This document shows, in pieces, positions 30,810 to 39,419 of a stretch of 64,000 nt of DNA. A model generated the notes under the pieces. It was not told where the DNA came from and made no database searches. It worked only from the letters and a program-made list of their open reading frames with translations. Position 1 is the first letter of the stretch, and the number at the start of each line of letters is the position of its first letter. The stretch is from Girardinichthys multiradiatus (lineage: Eukaryota > Chordata > Actinopteri > Cyprinodontiformes > Goodeidae), in NCBI RefSeq assembly GCF_021462225.1, contig NC_061806.1, forward strand, positions 4,521,234-4,585,233, read 5' to 3'. The position numbers were made by a program, and so were the translations under genes.

Positions 30810-32045
30810 TCAGCATGGTGGTATGAGGCAATGGTTTCTGAAGCGCATTTCCAGTCTTAAATTCCCACTGGAAACTGGAGAAAGAGCATCTGTGTCCTCA
30901 CCCGGGTTAAGATTAAATGCGAATAGAGAGTATCCTTGATTAAATTCTTGATGTGTTACACTCAGCGGAAGATCTTTTAGATGTCGTCCTGTAGCCGTAA
31001 ACAAGTTGTAATACTCTCTCACTGAATGACCTTGGTTAAAATTGGGCTGGAAGGCCTTAGCTGGAATTTGTCTGCCGTCTTTACACAAAGCTAAATATTC
31101 CATATCAAAATGATTAAAGTCAAACGGATAGAGATCGCGTGTTCCTGTAAAAGCGTCATGATCCAGTAATGCAATCACCACATACTTGGGAAAGACGCCT
31201 AAGAAAAGATTCTCTTGGTTGCATACCCTTGAATTTTCAGGGATGGAATATGTTTTTACATTCACACGTGAAAGTGGATAGAGAGCATTTGCTTTCGTTA
31301 AAGCTGAAGCGTGCCCCGGTCGTACAGCTGGAGAGACAGAAACTGTTTTGATGAAAAGAGAGGCTCCTAATATCCTAAGTTTGTAAGTGGAGTCTCTTGC
31401 TGCCATGAGACAAAAGGCATCGTTGGCTCTTGTAAGTTTAATTTGAAGGTCAACAGAGTTTAAAAGAAGTCTCTCGCAGAAAAATATGTCGGCATGCAGG
31501 GGGCCTAGGAGATGTACCTCCCTGGAATTTGCCGTAAAGCCTGCTCTGCTGTTAAGACCTTGGTTAGGGCCATTAGTTATAACAATAGAGTTCAGAGCCC
31601 CGGCTGTGTCTTTATAAAAAAGACCAGAGCTAAACTTGCTTTTTAAAGAATCCTCAGAAAAGTTTAACAATGTCTCAATCATGGCTCTATATGAATGGGT
31701 GGCGCTGGATTGTGAAATCAATCGATCTCCAAGAGTGACATCACACTGACTGAAGATGGTGTTTAACGGGTAGTTGATGAGCCCTACAGGTGCATCATCC
31801 AGCAGGTTTGTTCCATCCTCGTTAGTAATTTTCACTCTGAGATGCAACAGCGTATCATTGAGATCCAGATACTTTTCTCCGTCTCCCGGAATGAAAAACT
31901 CGATCGGGCCTCCATCAGTGATTGCTGATAAAGGCTGGATCTCGGTGTAAATTTTATCTTCGATCGATAGCTGCGTCATCGGGGCAGAAAATAAGTCCAG
32001 CTCTGCCAGCGTGCACTCTGATGATTTGTTATGTAAAAGAGCCAT
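30810..32045 (-). CDS. Major capsid protein (double jelly-roll, hexon-like), tail frameshifted
   Basis: Structural shell protein of Maverick particles, of the class often annotated as F54H12.2-like in animals. Starts at ATG 32045 (MALLHNKSSECTLAELDLFS). Recognised blocks: ITDGGPIEFFIPG near 42-54, YLDLNDTLLHLRVK near 59-72, SYRAMIETLLNF near 117-128, HADIFFCERLLLNSVDLQIK near 184-203, NQENLFLGVFPK near 277-288, and LRLEMRF near 395-401. After that the frame changes, and the ORF ends RNHCLIPPC at 411. The conserved hydrophobic tail is legible in the next frame down to a stop at 30739, so a one-base deletion near 30841 truncates it. Confidence 0.88.
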   Translation of the reverse strand: MALLHNKSSECTLAELDLFSAPMTQLSIEDKIYTEIQPLSAITDGGPIEFFIPGDGEKYLDLNDTLLHLRVKITNEDGTNLLDDAPVGLINYPLNTIFSQCDVTLGDRLISQSSATHSYRAMIETLLNFSEDSLKSKFSSGLFYKDTAGALNSIVITNGPNQGLNSRAGFTANSREVHLLGPLHADIFFCERLLLNSVDLQIKLTRANDAFCLMAARDSTYKLRILGASLFIKTVSVSPAVRPGHASALTKANALYPLSRVNVKTYSIPENSRVCNQENLFLGVFPKYVVIALLDHDAFTGTRDLYPFDFNHFDMEYLALCKDGRQIPAKAFQPNFNQGHSVREYYNLFTATGRHLKDLPLSVTHQEFNQGYSLFAFNLNPGEDTDALSPVSSGNLRLEMRFRNHCLIPPC

Positions 32046-32488
32046 TATTTAAATATATCAAAACTTACGGATGACTTCCTTCCTCTTCGTTTGTCAGCTG
32101 CAACTGATCTCCTTTTTCGTGCTAGCGATTGTTTTTTAACCATCCTTAAACGATCACCAGGGGGTCTTGTTCTGGGTCTTTTGGATAAAACCATAATTCC
32201 TGAACCTTCTTGACCTTCGATGTGTGTAGAACCACTCATTTTAATCACGGCTCTACCTATGACATCCGAAGCGATATTTGATGCAGCTGTTTTAAGATGG
32301 GGTTTTGCAATAACAAATCATTTTTTAACCAGAGGGGATACGAAGCAGAATAATTTTGAAAATAATGATCCAATTCCACATCCGTACATGACCGGAGCCC
32401 CATAAAAACCTGGCAGATTACCGCCTGATTGACTTACATAGTAATTTACAAAGCGATTTGGATCACGTCTCAGACTTAGCTGTGCCAT
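32045..32488 (-). pseudogene. pVI-like minor capsid/core protein with one stop codon
   Basis: The frame begins MAQLSLRRDPNRFVNYYV at 32488 and passes through GGNLPGFYGAPVMYG. It meets a TGA (about 32332) where a Gly codon is expected (VKK stop FVIAKPHLK), then continues uninterrupted to a Lys/Arg-rich C-terminus (RPRTRPPGDRLRMVKKQSL, KRRGRKSSVS) ending at 32045. It abuts the capsid start codon. The layout (short N-terminus, Gly-rich turn, amphipathic stretch, basic tail) matches small Maverick core proteins. The single nonsense codon is the only lesion I see. Confidence 0.7.
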
Positions 32489-32600
32489 GTTCTCTCTTGC
32501 CTGCTTGATGCAGTGTTGAAGGACCAGGGTAATATGAATGATAACCAATCAGAATTAGAGGTTATATACATATCTCTGGAATAGTTTATACAAATAAAAT

Positions 32601-33369
32601 TTATCTCAGGCTACGTTGTGATATCACCAGTCTGAAGTGTAGTCTTATGATTGTCTTTCCGTAGACAAAATTTACAGGAACATTTTGGTCCGATTTAATT
32701 TCTATATTGATATTTTCAATATGTCTTCTGGAAACTGGAAGGTAATGGGCGGGGTTAAACGTCAGAGTAACCATATCACTGAAGTCGCCTTGTACTTTGA
32801 CTTTGGTCCGCAGTAAAGGTGCAAAAGTGTCGCCTACTATTTGCGGGCTGACCCCATCGCTGTAACAGTATAGGTGATAGAAACCGGCCTTTATATCTGC
32901 CGGAAAAGGAGCCAGTTTTGGTTCAGATACATGAATCCATTCCCCTGGTTTCACGGCCATCATATAAGCTAGAGTGCTGAAGAAGCGTATTTCATATGGA
33001 CTGCTTGGTTGAAATGCAAATCCCATTTGAACTTTGCTGAATTTAATGCGGATACCAGAGTTCATTTTTTTGAAAAACAGTTCCATCTCTGTCTCAAGTT
33101 GAATAACGCTGTTATACTAGCCACTTCTGATCCTTTGCGTATTGATCTCCACATCACCAACCTTCCTCCATTCAAAGTAGGCATCATGATCCAGTAAATT
33201 TTGCCATATATGAGGGTATGAAATCTCTGCTAATCCATTGGCCTTCTAAATCAATATGTTGAGCTAAATTTACACGGAAACTCAAACTGGTATTATTTTT
33301 AAACACTTCCACGCTAGCGTTAGAGGGAAGGGTAACGTAAAAGCCATCATCCTCTACCTGACAGTTCAT
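32601..33369 (-). pseudogene. Minor capsid protein (penton-like single jelly-roll), broken
   Basis: Would form capsid vertices. It starts at ATG 33369 (MNCQVEDDGFYVTLPSNASV), a typical Maverick minor capsid opening with strands SLSFRVNLAQHIDL. The conserved LAEISYPHIW block lies in a shifted frame near 33215-33190. An in-frame TAG (about 33116-33118) interrupts it. From 33086 the remaining 161 codons are open (GFAFQPSSPYEI, MMAVKPGEWIHV, IENINIEIKSDQ, IIRLHFR) to the stop at 32601. Total length of about 255 aa fits the family. Confidence 0.8.
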
Positions 33370-33391
33370 GATGCTGTGTCAACTGTGAAGT

Positions 33392-34495
33392 TTAGTGCTG
33401 ACCTTTGTATATGTTTCGAAGTTCATCAAACCTGATCCAACTGTTGAATTTCTCAGGCCAGTTTTTCCAGCTTACAAAAACCTGTTTGATTCCCTTGACC
33501 GTACGTCGTTTTAATATTTTTTCCACTTGATACATCTTGTCGTTAAATATTTTTACTTTTTGAAGCTCCTCTGCGTAAAAGGAACCCTCGATAGGTTCTC
33601 CATCCAAATCTTTGAGTTTGTATACAGGAGAAGATCGGGGTATCTGCTCATACACTGTAAACACTTCATCCGTAAAACTCTGTTCGTATTTTTTGTCAAA
33701 CACTCCACAGACCTTGGATATTCTGACAAGATCCCCTTGTTTAAACGTTGTCACTGAGTCCTTGCAATATCTGTTGGAGTTGACATCATACAGATTCTGA
33801 AACACTTGAAAGGCATTTTGTGAGGTCACTTCAATAGGGTTCATTTTAATGCTGGAGTGGTAGCTGTGGTTGTAGCTTCTGGTTAGGTTTTGCAGGACAT
33901 CGACGTACCGCCGGGTGTTGTTAGCTGTAAAATATCTCCACATCCTTGTTTTTAATGTGCGGTTTAATCTCTCAACCACTGAAGCTTTTGCCTCACTCGC
34001 TTTCGCGAAATGTTCAATACCGTGTTTCTCCATTAAAACCTTAAATTTCTTGTTAAAAAATTCTTTGCCGGCATCAGTCTGACGTTTTCTGGGGATCTGA
34101 CTTTCTTTAAAAACTGATTCAAATGCCTTTACCACCTCAGCGGCTGTTTTCCTCTTCAAAACTCGTACAGACCCCCTTTTTGAAAAGATGTCAATGACTG
34201 TTAATAAATAATTATAACCATCATTTTCCTTGGCCAGAGCTTGCATGTCACAGAGATCAGCCTGGAACTGCCTCAATGGTCTGGTGACAAAAACTCTGTT
34301 TCTCGGGAACTTTATTATTGCAGGTTTATGTAGAGTATAGGTATCTTCTCCTGATAAAAAATCTTTAACTTCTTCAACCGCAACCTTCTTTCCCATTTCA
34401 TCTTGCGTAACCCTCCTCAGTCTATCTACACCCCCAAAGCTTCCCGGATTTGAAGGGCTATAATATACTTTCTTCATCAACCGTCTTCCTGCCAT
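33392..34495 (-). CDS. Maverick integrase with C-terminal chromodomain, 367 aa
   Basis: Inserts the linear element into host DNA. I chose the ATG at 34495 (MAGRRLMKKVYYSP), the first Met with family-like sequence. An RVE-type core follows with D80 (QADLCDM), D141 (QTDAGKEF) and E175 (ASVVERLNRTLK). The second Asp and Glu are separated by 33 residues, one fewer than I expect for this family. The region NPIEV...VFQNLYD and an SH3-like segment (FKQGDLVRISK) come next. A chromodomain (YQVEKILKRR, FVSWKNWPEKFNSWI) closes the protein. No stop or shift is seen, which makes it the best-preserved enzyme gene in the element. Chromodomains can bias target choice. Confidence 0.93.
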   Translation of the reverse strand: MAGRRLMKKVYYSPSNPGSFGGVDRLRRVTQDEMGKKVAVEEVKDFLSGEDTYTLHKPAIIKFPRNRVFVTRPLRQFQADLCDMQALAKENDGYNYLLTVIDIFSKRGSVRVLKRKTAAEVVKAFESVFKESQIPRKRQTDAGKEFFNKKFKVLMEKHGIEHFAKASEAKASVVERLNRTLKTRMWRYFTANNTRRYVDVLQNLTRSYNHSYHSSIKMNPIEVTSQNAFQVFQNLYDVNSNRYCKDSVTTFKQGDLVRISKVCGVFDKKYEQSFTDEVFTVYEQIPRSSPVYKLKDLDGEPIEGSFYAEELQKVKIFNDKMYQVEKILKRRTVKGIKQVFVSWKNWPEKFNSWIRFDELRNIYKGQH

Positions 34496-34850
34496 ATCTG
34501 CCTTATGCTCACTCTGACGATTACTTGTTAAATAATGAGAAAAAACACACCGGAGGGTAGATTTATCCCTTTTTTTATTTTTGTATTTAATAGTAAAAAA
34601 AAAAAAAACAATCAGATAAAATGCAGATGAATTCAAACACTACAAGCTTTTAAACAACACTTTTGGGAAAGGTTAATATGTTCCCACTTTAATTGTATTT
34701 GATAGTAAAACGAAAAAGAAGAAAAATCATATAATGCAAATTAATTAAAGTACTGGAATACTAAAAATGAGTTAAGTTGTTTGAGATGTTTCTCTTCGGC
34801 CATGCGATCATAAACGTGCGCTATTGCACTGTGGATGCCTTGTACCGATT
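34496..34850. other. Spacer between integrase and accessory genes
   Basis: AT-rich with a poly(A/T) tract near 34560-34615. It likely holds the 3' end of the accessory transcripts and the integrase promoter. No specific site is supported. Confidence 0.35.
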
Positions 34851-35168
34851 TCAGTTCATATAAAACCTCAAAATCTCTGCAATCATTTTCACTCTGAAGT
34901 CATCCGCTTGTATGCGGCAAAGTATCAGAAGATTCTGAATAGCAGGAACAAGCTTGGGGGTTACGAGTCGTCGCACGATGCGTTGAAAGTTGACTTGGTA
35001 ATAATCCTCCCCCAATACCTCCAGGCATTGGTGCTGACACTGGCTCGGGTGGTTCGTTATGCACGCATAGCAGGTTTTTCTCTGAGATAGTTCAAAGAGG
35101 TTATGTTGAATAAATGAAGTATCGCTGTTTTCACCGTATTGATAAGGGTGGTTGAGAACCAACCGTCA
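34851..35168 (-). pseudogene. Accessory ORF R3: Cys/His cluster protein
   Basis: About 105 codons open between a TGA and the stop at 34851, without an ATG near the start. The N-terminal part (YGENSDTSFIQHNLFELSQR) leads to a Cys/His cluster KTCYACITNHPSQCQHQC, which could bind zinc. A helical segment (FQRIVRRLVTPKLVPAIQNL, DDFRVKMIAEIL) follows. It overlaps the end of R2 in another frame with no own start, so it is probably the C-terminal half of one R2-R3 protein. The two would be joined through a frameshift lesion or a splice. Function unknown. Confidence 0.5.
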
Positions 35169-35581
35169 ATTTCGTCCCCCTGGTTACTCTCATCCTCCGC
35201 TGAAGGCTGAGGGTCCTGCATCGGTTCCAGGGTTTGTGTAGGGGCTTCGGTAGAGGGTGAGCAGCTGGTAGCTACCTCATCCTCCACGACCACCTTCTTG
35301 TCTTCAGGCAGGACATTTGCATCTACAGACTCAGCCATGAATAGCGGCGATGGTGAGTAGAGGTCTGGAGAAAGCGGTTGATACATTTTCATGTTGTATC
35401 CTGTAGGTGATGCAGGACTGAAGTGGGTCTCTGAGAATGAGGATGTTGAGGTGGATGGTGAGAAGAGGTCCGGGGAAGGCGGATGATATGGTCCAATGTT
35501 GAAGCTTTCATCATGCTCAGGAGAGAAGTGGATCTCTGCTCGGTGGTTGTAGAGATCCCTGTATGGTGTTGGCTCACTCAT
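35057..35581 (-). CDS. Accessory ORF R2: Ser/Pro-rich acidic protein, 174 aa
   Basis: Starts at ATG 35581 (MSEPTPYRDLYNHRAEI), about 50 bases downstream of a clear TATA run. It contains two spaced copies of a PxSPDL(F/Y)SPS motif (PPSPDLFSPS and PLSPDLYSPS), then an acidic Glu/Asp-rich region (EDKKVVVEDEV) and EPMQDPQPSAEDESNQGDE. It looks intrinsically disordered, reminiscent in style of viral transactivators. That is composition only: I find no LxCxE motif and no homologous domain. Confidence 0.55.
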   Translation of the reverse strand: MSEPTPYRDLYNHRAEIHFSPEHDESFNIGPYHPPSPDLFSPSTSTSSFSETHFSPASPTGYNMKMYQPLSPDLYSPSPLFMAESVDANVLPEDKKVVVEDEVATSCSPSTEAPTQTLEPMQDPQPSAEDESNQGDEIDGWFSTTLINTVKTAILHLFNITSLNYLREKPAMRA

Positions 35582-35628
35582 TCTCAGGATTCGGCTCTCA
35601 GTGTCTGTGAGCTTGCTGTTATCCCCCC

Positions 35629-35640
35629 GTATATATATCA
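35629..35640 (-). promoter_or_regulatory. TATA box for accessory ORF R2
   Basis: TGATATATATAC on the minus strand, about 50 bases before the R2 ATG and beyond the end of R1 (35659). It suggests separate transcription units. Confidence 0.6.
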
Positions 35641-35658
35641 TAGGAAGGGGGCGTGTCC

Positions 35659-36708
35659 TCAGAAGAGGGTTTGTTTTAGACGTAAAACAGGAAACGTCAG
35701 CATTTTTTTCATTGACATGACATCGATCCAACTGTGTGAGCTGTGGAAAAGGTCGAAAAGACGCTGTCCAATTTCACTCATCTTCTCTGCCCAAGCTTCA
35801 AACGGCAGAGCCAACATTGTCTTGAATACGCCGCAGTCTTGATTGAAAGCCTCCAACACAAACAGATTTGAGGGGTTCGTCCGGTTGTTCTTGCGTCTGC
35901 TTGCCTGAAAAGACCAGCGACCATTTTCTGTGGTTTTTGACCTCCACACTGCGCTAAAGAGAGGTTCTCTCTCAGCTATTTCAACATCGGATGGTATATG
36001 AAACATTCTCGCCAGTTTTGCAGGTCCAGGAGACAGTCCATTTTCTTCTTCTTCTTCCTCCCTCTCCTGCATTGAGACTGTTTCAGGGCTATCATTAAGG
36101 TGCGGGATTGCAAGCCTTAACACAGCCCAGTCACTGTGGGTGAGAGTACACAGAGCCAATGATCCATTAAATACCTTGCCTTGATCCAGTTGATACAGGC
36201 AACGCTCTCCTATTTCATACATGAAAATATAACCCCAGCTACCACTCAAGCCATATGGCTCCAAAGACCATTCTTCCAGCAGAGTGTCGAACGGGGGTCT
36301 TTGTACCCTGCAGATGTAGTATGTTGATTTCTTAGGAGCATTCAATTCACGGGATGAATGCTGGTAGACGGTCATTGGGGTTTCGCACAGAACTGACGTA
36401 CATCTTGGCCGACCCGAGGTCTGATTTTCAACCGTGGTTGTTGAAGTTGATGTTGGATCCTCATCATCGGTAGAGTATGTTATGACGGGAATTCCGATAG
36501 GTATCTCAGATGAGGAAGTAGATGATATAGATGATGCAGTTGCTTGTTCATCATCTTGGCACGCGTTGCATTTCTCCTCCGCTTGACGATTAACTCTCTT
36601 AACTCTCTTAACTAGCCATTGCTGAACGAGTGTTCTTTTCCAATGAATGCTGCAGAGTTTTATGCCTGTATTTAAAGTAAACATTAAAGCACGCCCCATT
36701 GTTTTCAT
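35659..36708 (-). CDS. Accessory ORF R1: unknown protein, 349 aa
   Basis: An intact ORF, first gene inside the right terminal repeat. I start it at the ATG at 36708 (MKTMGRALMF); the open frame extends four codons upstream without an ATG. Features: a basic N-terminal stretch (WLVKRVKRVNRQ), a Ser/Thr-rich linker (about 45-90), a folded-looking middle with Trp/Tyr/Cys (EEWSLEPYGLSGSWGYIFMY, CTLTHSDWAVLRLAIPHL), and an acidic tract (REEEEEEN). The C-terminal part (NRTNPSNLFVLEAFNQD, PFEAWAEKMSEIGQRLFDLF) may be helical. No family is recognised. It mirrors the spliced gene at the other end, but I see no similarity between them. Confidence 0.65.
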   Translation of the reverse strand: MKTMGRALMFTLNTGIKLCSIHWKRTLVQQWLVKRVKRVNRQAEEKCNACQDDEQATASSISSTSSSEIPIGIPVITYSTDDEDPTSTSTTTVENQTSGRPRCTSVLCETPMTVYQHSSRELNAPKKSTYYICRVQRPPFDTLLEEWSLEPYGLSGSWGYIFMYEIGERCLYQLDQGKVFNGSLALCTLTHSDWAVLRLAIPHLNDSPETVSMQEREEEEEENGLSPGPAKLARMFHIPSDVEIAEREPLFSAVWRSKTTENGRWSFQASRRKNNRTNPSNLFVLEAFNQDCGVFKTMLALPFEAWAEKMSEIGQRLFDLFHSSHSWIDVMSMKKMLTFPVLRLKQTLF

Positions 36709-36744
36709 TGGGTTATTCAAGGTTTAACGAGGCTTACAAACACA

Positions 36745-37046
36745 CCCCTCTATTTTTAATTGGTGCTGATGCCATACAGTTTCTGATAATACCATATTTG
36801 TCTTGTTCTTTTTATAACATACACAGCCCCTGGGTTGTAATTGGTTCATTTAAGGCCTTCCCCGTAACACCCGTAAACACACCCCTGTATTATAATTGGT
36901 TCATTTAATGTATCACCCCTAATGACGACAACCAATCAGCATGCACGGTTACGCCCCTCGGACACACCCCTGTTGATCCCATGACCCCCCTTAAGGTCAA
37001 AAGTTCACATGTCAAAAGTTTGATTAAAGGGTGTATTTTAGTCTCT
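36745..37046 (-). repeat. Maverick right inverted terminal repeat with subterminal motif copies
   Basis: The outer ~210 bp match the left repeat in reverse complement. On the inner side, the motif ACCAATTA...AGGGGTGTG recurs (near 36755, 36830 and 36885), so this end has extra tandem copies compared with the left end. Confidence 0.85.
36808..36816 (-). promoter_or_regulatory. TATA box for accessory ORF R1
   Basis: TATAAAAAG on the minus strand, about 100 bases upstream of the R1 ATG and just inside the terminal repeat. Confidence 0.5.
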
Positions 37047-37052
37047 CACTGG
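37047..37052. repeat. Maverick target-site duplication, right
   Basis: CACTGG, identical to 17179-17184. Confidence 0.85.
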
Positions 37053-37184
37053 CTTAATGACATTAGCTTAATAAAAAAGTATGTTTAATATCTGCTTAAA
37101 TGTTGCTATTTTCTAAAGGTGCTTTTAATCTGACAAACAAACCTAATCAGAAAGAATATTCGTATTTATTGAATATAACTGCAT

Positions 37185-37400
37185 AAGGGTCTGAGGAAAC
37201 TTTTAAAAACCAGTTGAAAATCGTTCTGTTCCACCAAGCTTTTAAGTCATGATTTTATTGAGATTCTTTATGCTAGTTTCGCACTATGTACAACAGAAAT
37301 GTGTTGGTGTACAGCACTATATCTGTGAAAGTCACTTTAGAAACTTTACTCACTAACCAATATTATTGTTATAGTATTTTTTCTCTTTTATTTTTCCCTC
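37185..37400 (+). mobile_element. L2 LINE 3'-end fragment
   Basis: Reads FKNQLKIVLFHQAF, a decayed L2 ORF2 C-terminus, followed by the typical short 3' untranslated end (TGTACAGCACTATAT). Confidence 0.6.
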
Positions 37401-37619
37401 TATACATCATCCCCTGACTCACACCGACACCAACAGAAAGTCTTGTGTATTGTATTATATGGTGGCTGACAGGTGCAAATGCACAGCAAACACATAAACA
37501 CGGAGCATAACACTCATCTTGGAAGTGAGGGGGGCACATTTATCACAGGTCTATTAAAGGATTTATCATCTTCTCGAGTCAATCGCACCTCTCCTTAGTG
37601 GCTAAACTGCCACATAATC

Positions 37620-38210
37620 ACTAACAGCACACAGTAGAGCACCAGGGACCTATGGCTCCCAGGGATGTGTCAGGCCGGCCATGGGCTGTAGGGGCTATGC
37701 AGGGCTTTGGTGGGTATACCTTTCTCTTGCCCACCCAGGGGCTAACTCATCAGGTGGCAGGGAGGTATGTGACCTACCTACCTAGGTCCTTCCAAGTTCC
37801 TGTTGCCACTGTGGGCTGAAGCCTGGCCAGCGTGTTAGGGGATCTGGGGGTTCTCCCTTGCTTTGTGCTGGGCGGTCTTTCTGCTGGGCGTTGGTGGGTG
37901 CCCTGGGCCACCAGGGGGCCTGGGTCCCAGGCTTTGCATGTACACCTGTGGATGGCACCATGGCTGAGTCATGTTGGCTTGGTTCCTCAATGTCTCACCC
38001 TGTGCCTCTCTGGCCTGGGCTGATGCCCTGTGTATATCTGCTTGGGGCTGCTGCGGTCTTCCAGAGCCAAGTCCGCTTTCCTTTGCTGTTCTTGGGTGCT
38101 GTGTGTTGCATGCCTTTTACTTTTTTCGTCATTCTAAAAAGCTTTGCAACTCCAGGTGACAAACTCGCTCATACACCCACTCAGCACAAACACACAGACA
38201 ATCCAAATGG
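37620..38210. other. GC-rich island of unknown nature
   Basis: About 600 bp clearly richer in G+C than its surroundings, with open but unremarkable frames (up to 118 codons at 37858-38214). The codon content does not resemble any protein family I know. It could be a repeat, a CpG-poor island or a fossil gene. No call is possible. Confidence 0.3.
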
Positions 38211-38519
38211 CTGAATGTCATACAAGGTTACTATTGCATTGATGTGTCCTGCTGGATCCAGTCTTAATTTAATAAAATTAGTCACGCAATTAAGATTTTG
38301 TCTTCTGATATCCTTTTTGTAGAGAGACCACTGCCCTGGAACATGTAGGCCACCGGCTTCTCACTATTGTATGCCTGAAATTCTAAGACAAGACATGGGA
38401 AAAATAAAAAAGTAAAATCACAGGCTTAAAGCAAATAAGTGTATCGGTCATTTGACAATATTGTTGGTAATAGCTTCCTCACCTTTCGTAGAAAGACAGG
38501 CAAGAAAGCCATGCTGTAA

Positions 38520-38850
38520 AAATAAATTCAAATCAGTTCAGTTTATTTATATACAACCAACTTACAATAAATCTGTCTAAAGGCACTTTACAAACAAAAA
38601 GTCAATCCAATCTAATCCAATCCAATCATAAAGACAGATTCAAAGTCAATTAAATGCATTCCAAACTGATCCAAGGTATAAAACAATGCAGTCAAGTTGT
38701 TTATTATTCAAATTGGTTCAAATGTTTTATCCAGGGAAACCCACTGACTTGACTTGTCATGCAGCATTCCCTACTCCTGGGTGAGTATGTAGCGACAGTG
38801 GGCTGTCACTTAAATTGTGATTGCAGCAATCCCTCGTACTGAACATGCAA
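38520..38850 (-). repeat. Fish LINE 3'-end repeat (antisense)
   Basis: The reverse complement resembles the repeat at 52040-52440 (GAGGGATTGCTGC, ACTGTC..., GCAAGTCA..., GGGTTTCC). It also carries the 3' tail TTTATTTATATAC near 38540. Confidence 0.65.
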
Positions 38851-38859
38851 CGTCTGAAC

Positions 38860-39270
38860 ATTAATCTGATCACTGAAAATCTGTGGAGGGAGCTAAAGAC
38901 TAGGATGATGGCAAGGAGAGCTACCAACCTGAAAGACTAAGAGCTCATCAAAGGTCAGTCATTAAAATACCAGTGAAAAGCTGCTTGGCAATAACAAGAT
39001 GGGGTTGACTGCTGTGAGGCCATTAAAGGTTTATCCATTGGTGATTGAGTTGGGTAAACATAATTTTCAATGTACCTTCTTAAAAAGAAAAGAAAAACAA
39101 TGATTTCTTTTCTTTTTCCCAAATTGATCTTCTTTTACATAGTTTTTTTTTTTAATCATTTGAGAGCTCCTTCCTTCATTTTTAATCAGAAACAAACTCC
39201 TGGTTGAATGAAAATAATTTTAAATCTGCCAGGAGTATGAATAATATTGTGCTTAACTGTACATACATCT
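38860..39270 (+). mobile_element. Old Tc1-like relic 1
   Basis: Contains ENLWRELKTRMMARRATNLK, the conserved end of a Tc1-type transposase, followed by a decayed 3' region. That region (AACTCCTGGTTGAATGAAAA, ...GCTTAACTGTAC) is shared with 55240-55700. A different, older family than copies A-C. Confidence 0.65.
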
Positions 39271-39419
39271 TCATACTGAATTATTCCGCTATTTAATGAA
39301 AAACTAGTTTTCTGTTCTAAACATGAAGAACATTTAAAAAATATGCACGGTCATGAATTTCCAAACCACTTTCCCATACCTTCATTCATTGTTCTCCTAA
39401 TTGTGTATGGTTTGGAACA

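Larger units (their letters stand above)
17185..37046. mobile_element. Maverick/Polinton element, 19.9 kb (15.8 kb without the nested Gypsy)
   Basis: A self-synthesising, virus-like DNA transposon. Evidence: inverted terminal repeats beginning AGAGACTAAAATACACCC, a 6-bp TSD, and the hallmark gene set. That set is protein-primed DNA polymerase B, DDE integrase with chromodomain, FtsK/HerA-type packaging ATPase, adenain-like protease, and double- and single-jelly-roll capsid proteins with small pX/pVI-like proteins. The left-arm genes read rightward and the right-arm genes leftward, meeting at about 30.05 kb. Extra arm-end genes of unknown function are present. PolB, ATPase, capsid and other genes carry lesions, so this copy is not autonomous. 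Confidence 0.95.

Noticed and set aside
33392..34636. Integrase as 414 residues from 34636
   Set aside because: The extra N-terminal part is low-complexity, begins without ATG, and lies in AT-rich spacer. The ATG at 34495 gives the family-like start.
34851..36708. LxCxE retinoblastoma-binding motif as seen in some adintovirus accessory proteins
   Set aside because: I searched R1, R2 and R3 by eye. The nearest strings (VLCETP, HQCLE) do not have the required spacing.
36709..36720. R1 starting at 36720
   Set aside because: That codon is TTG. The first ATG in frame is at 36708.
37858..38214. Host protein-coding exon (118 codons)
   Set aside because: No family similarity, no splice context, and the overlapping frames are equally open because of the GC-rich composition.
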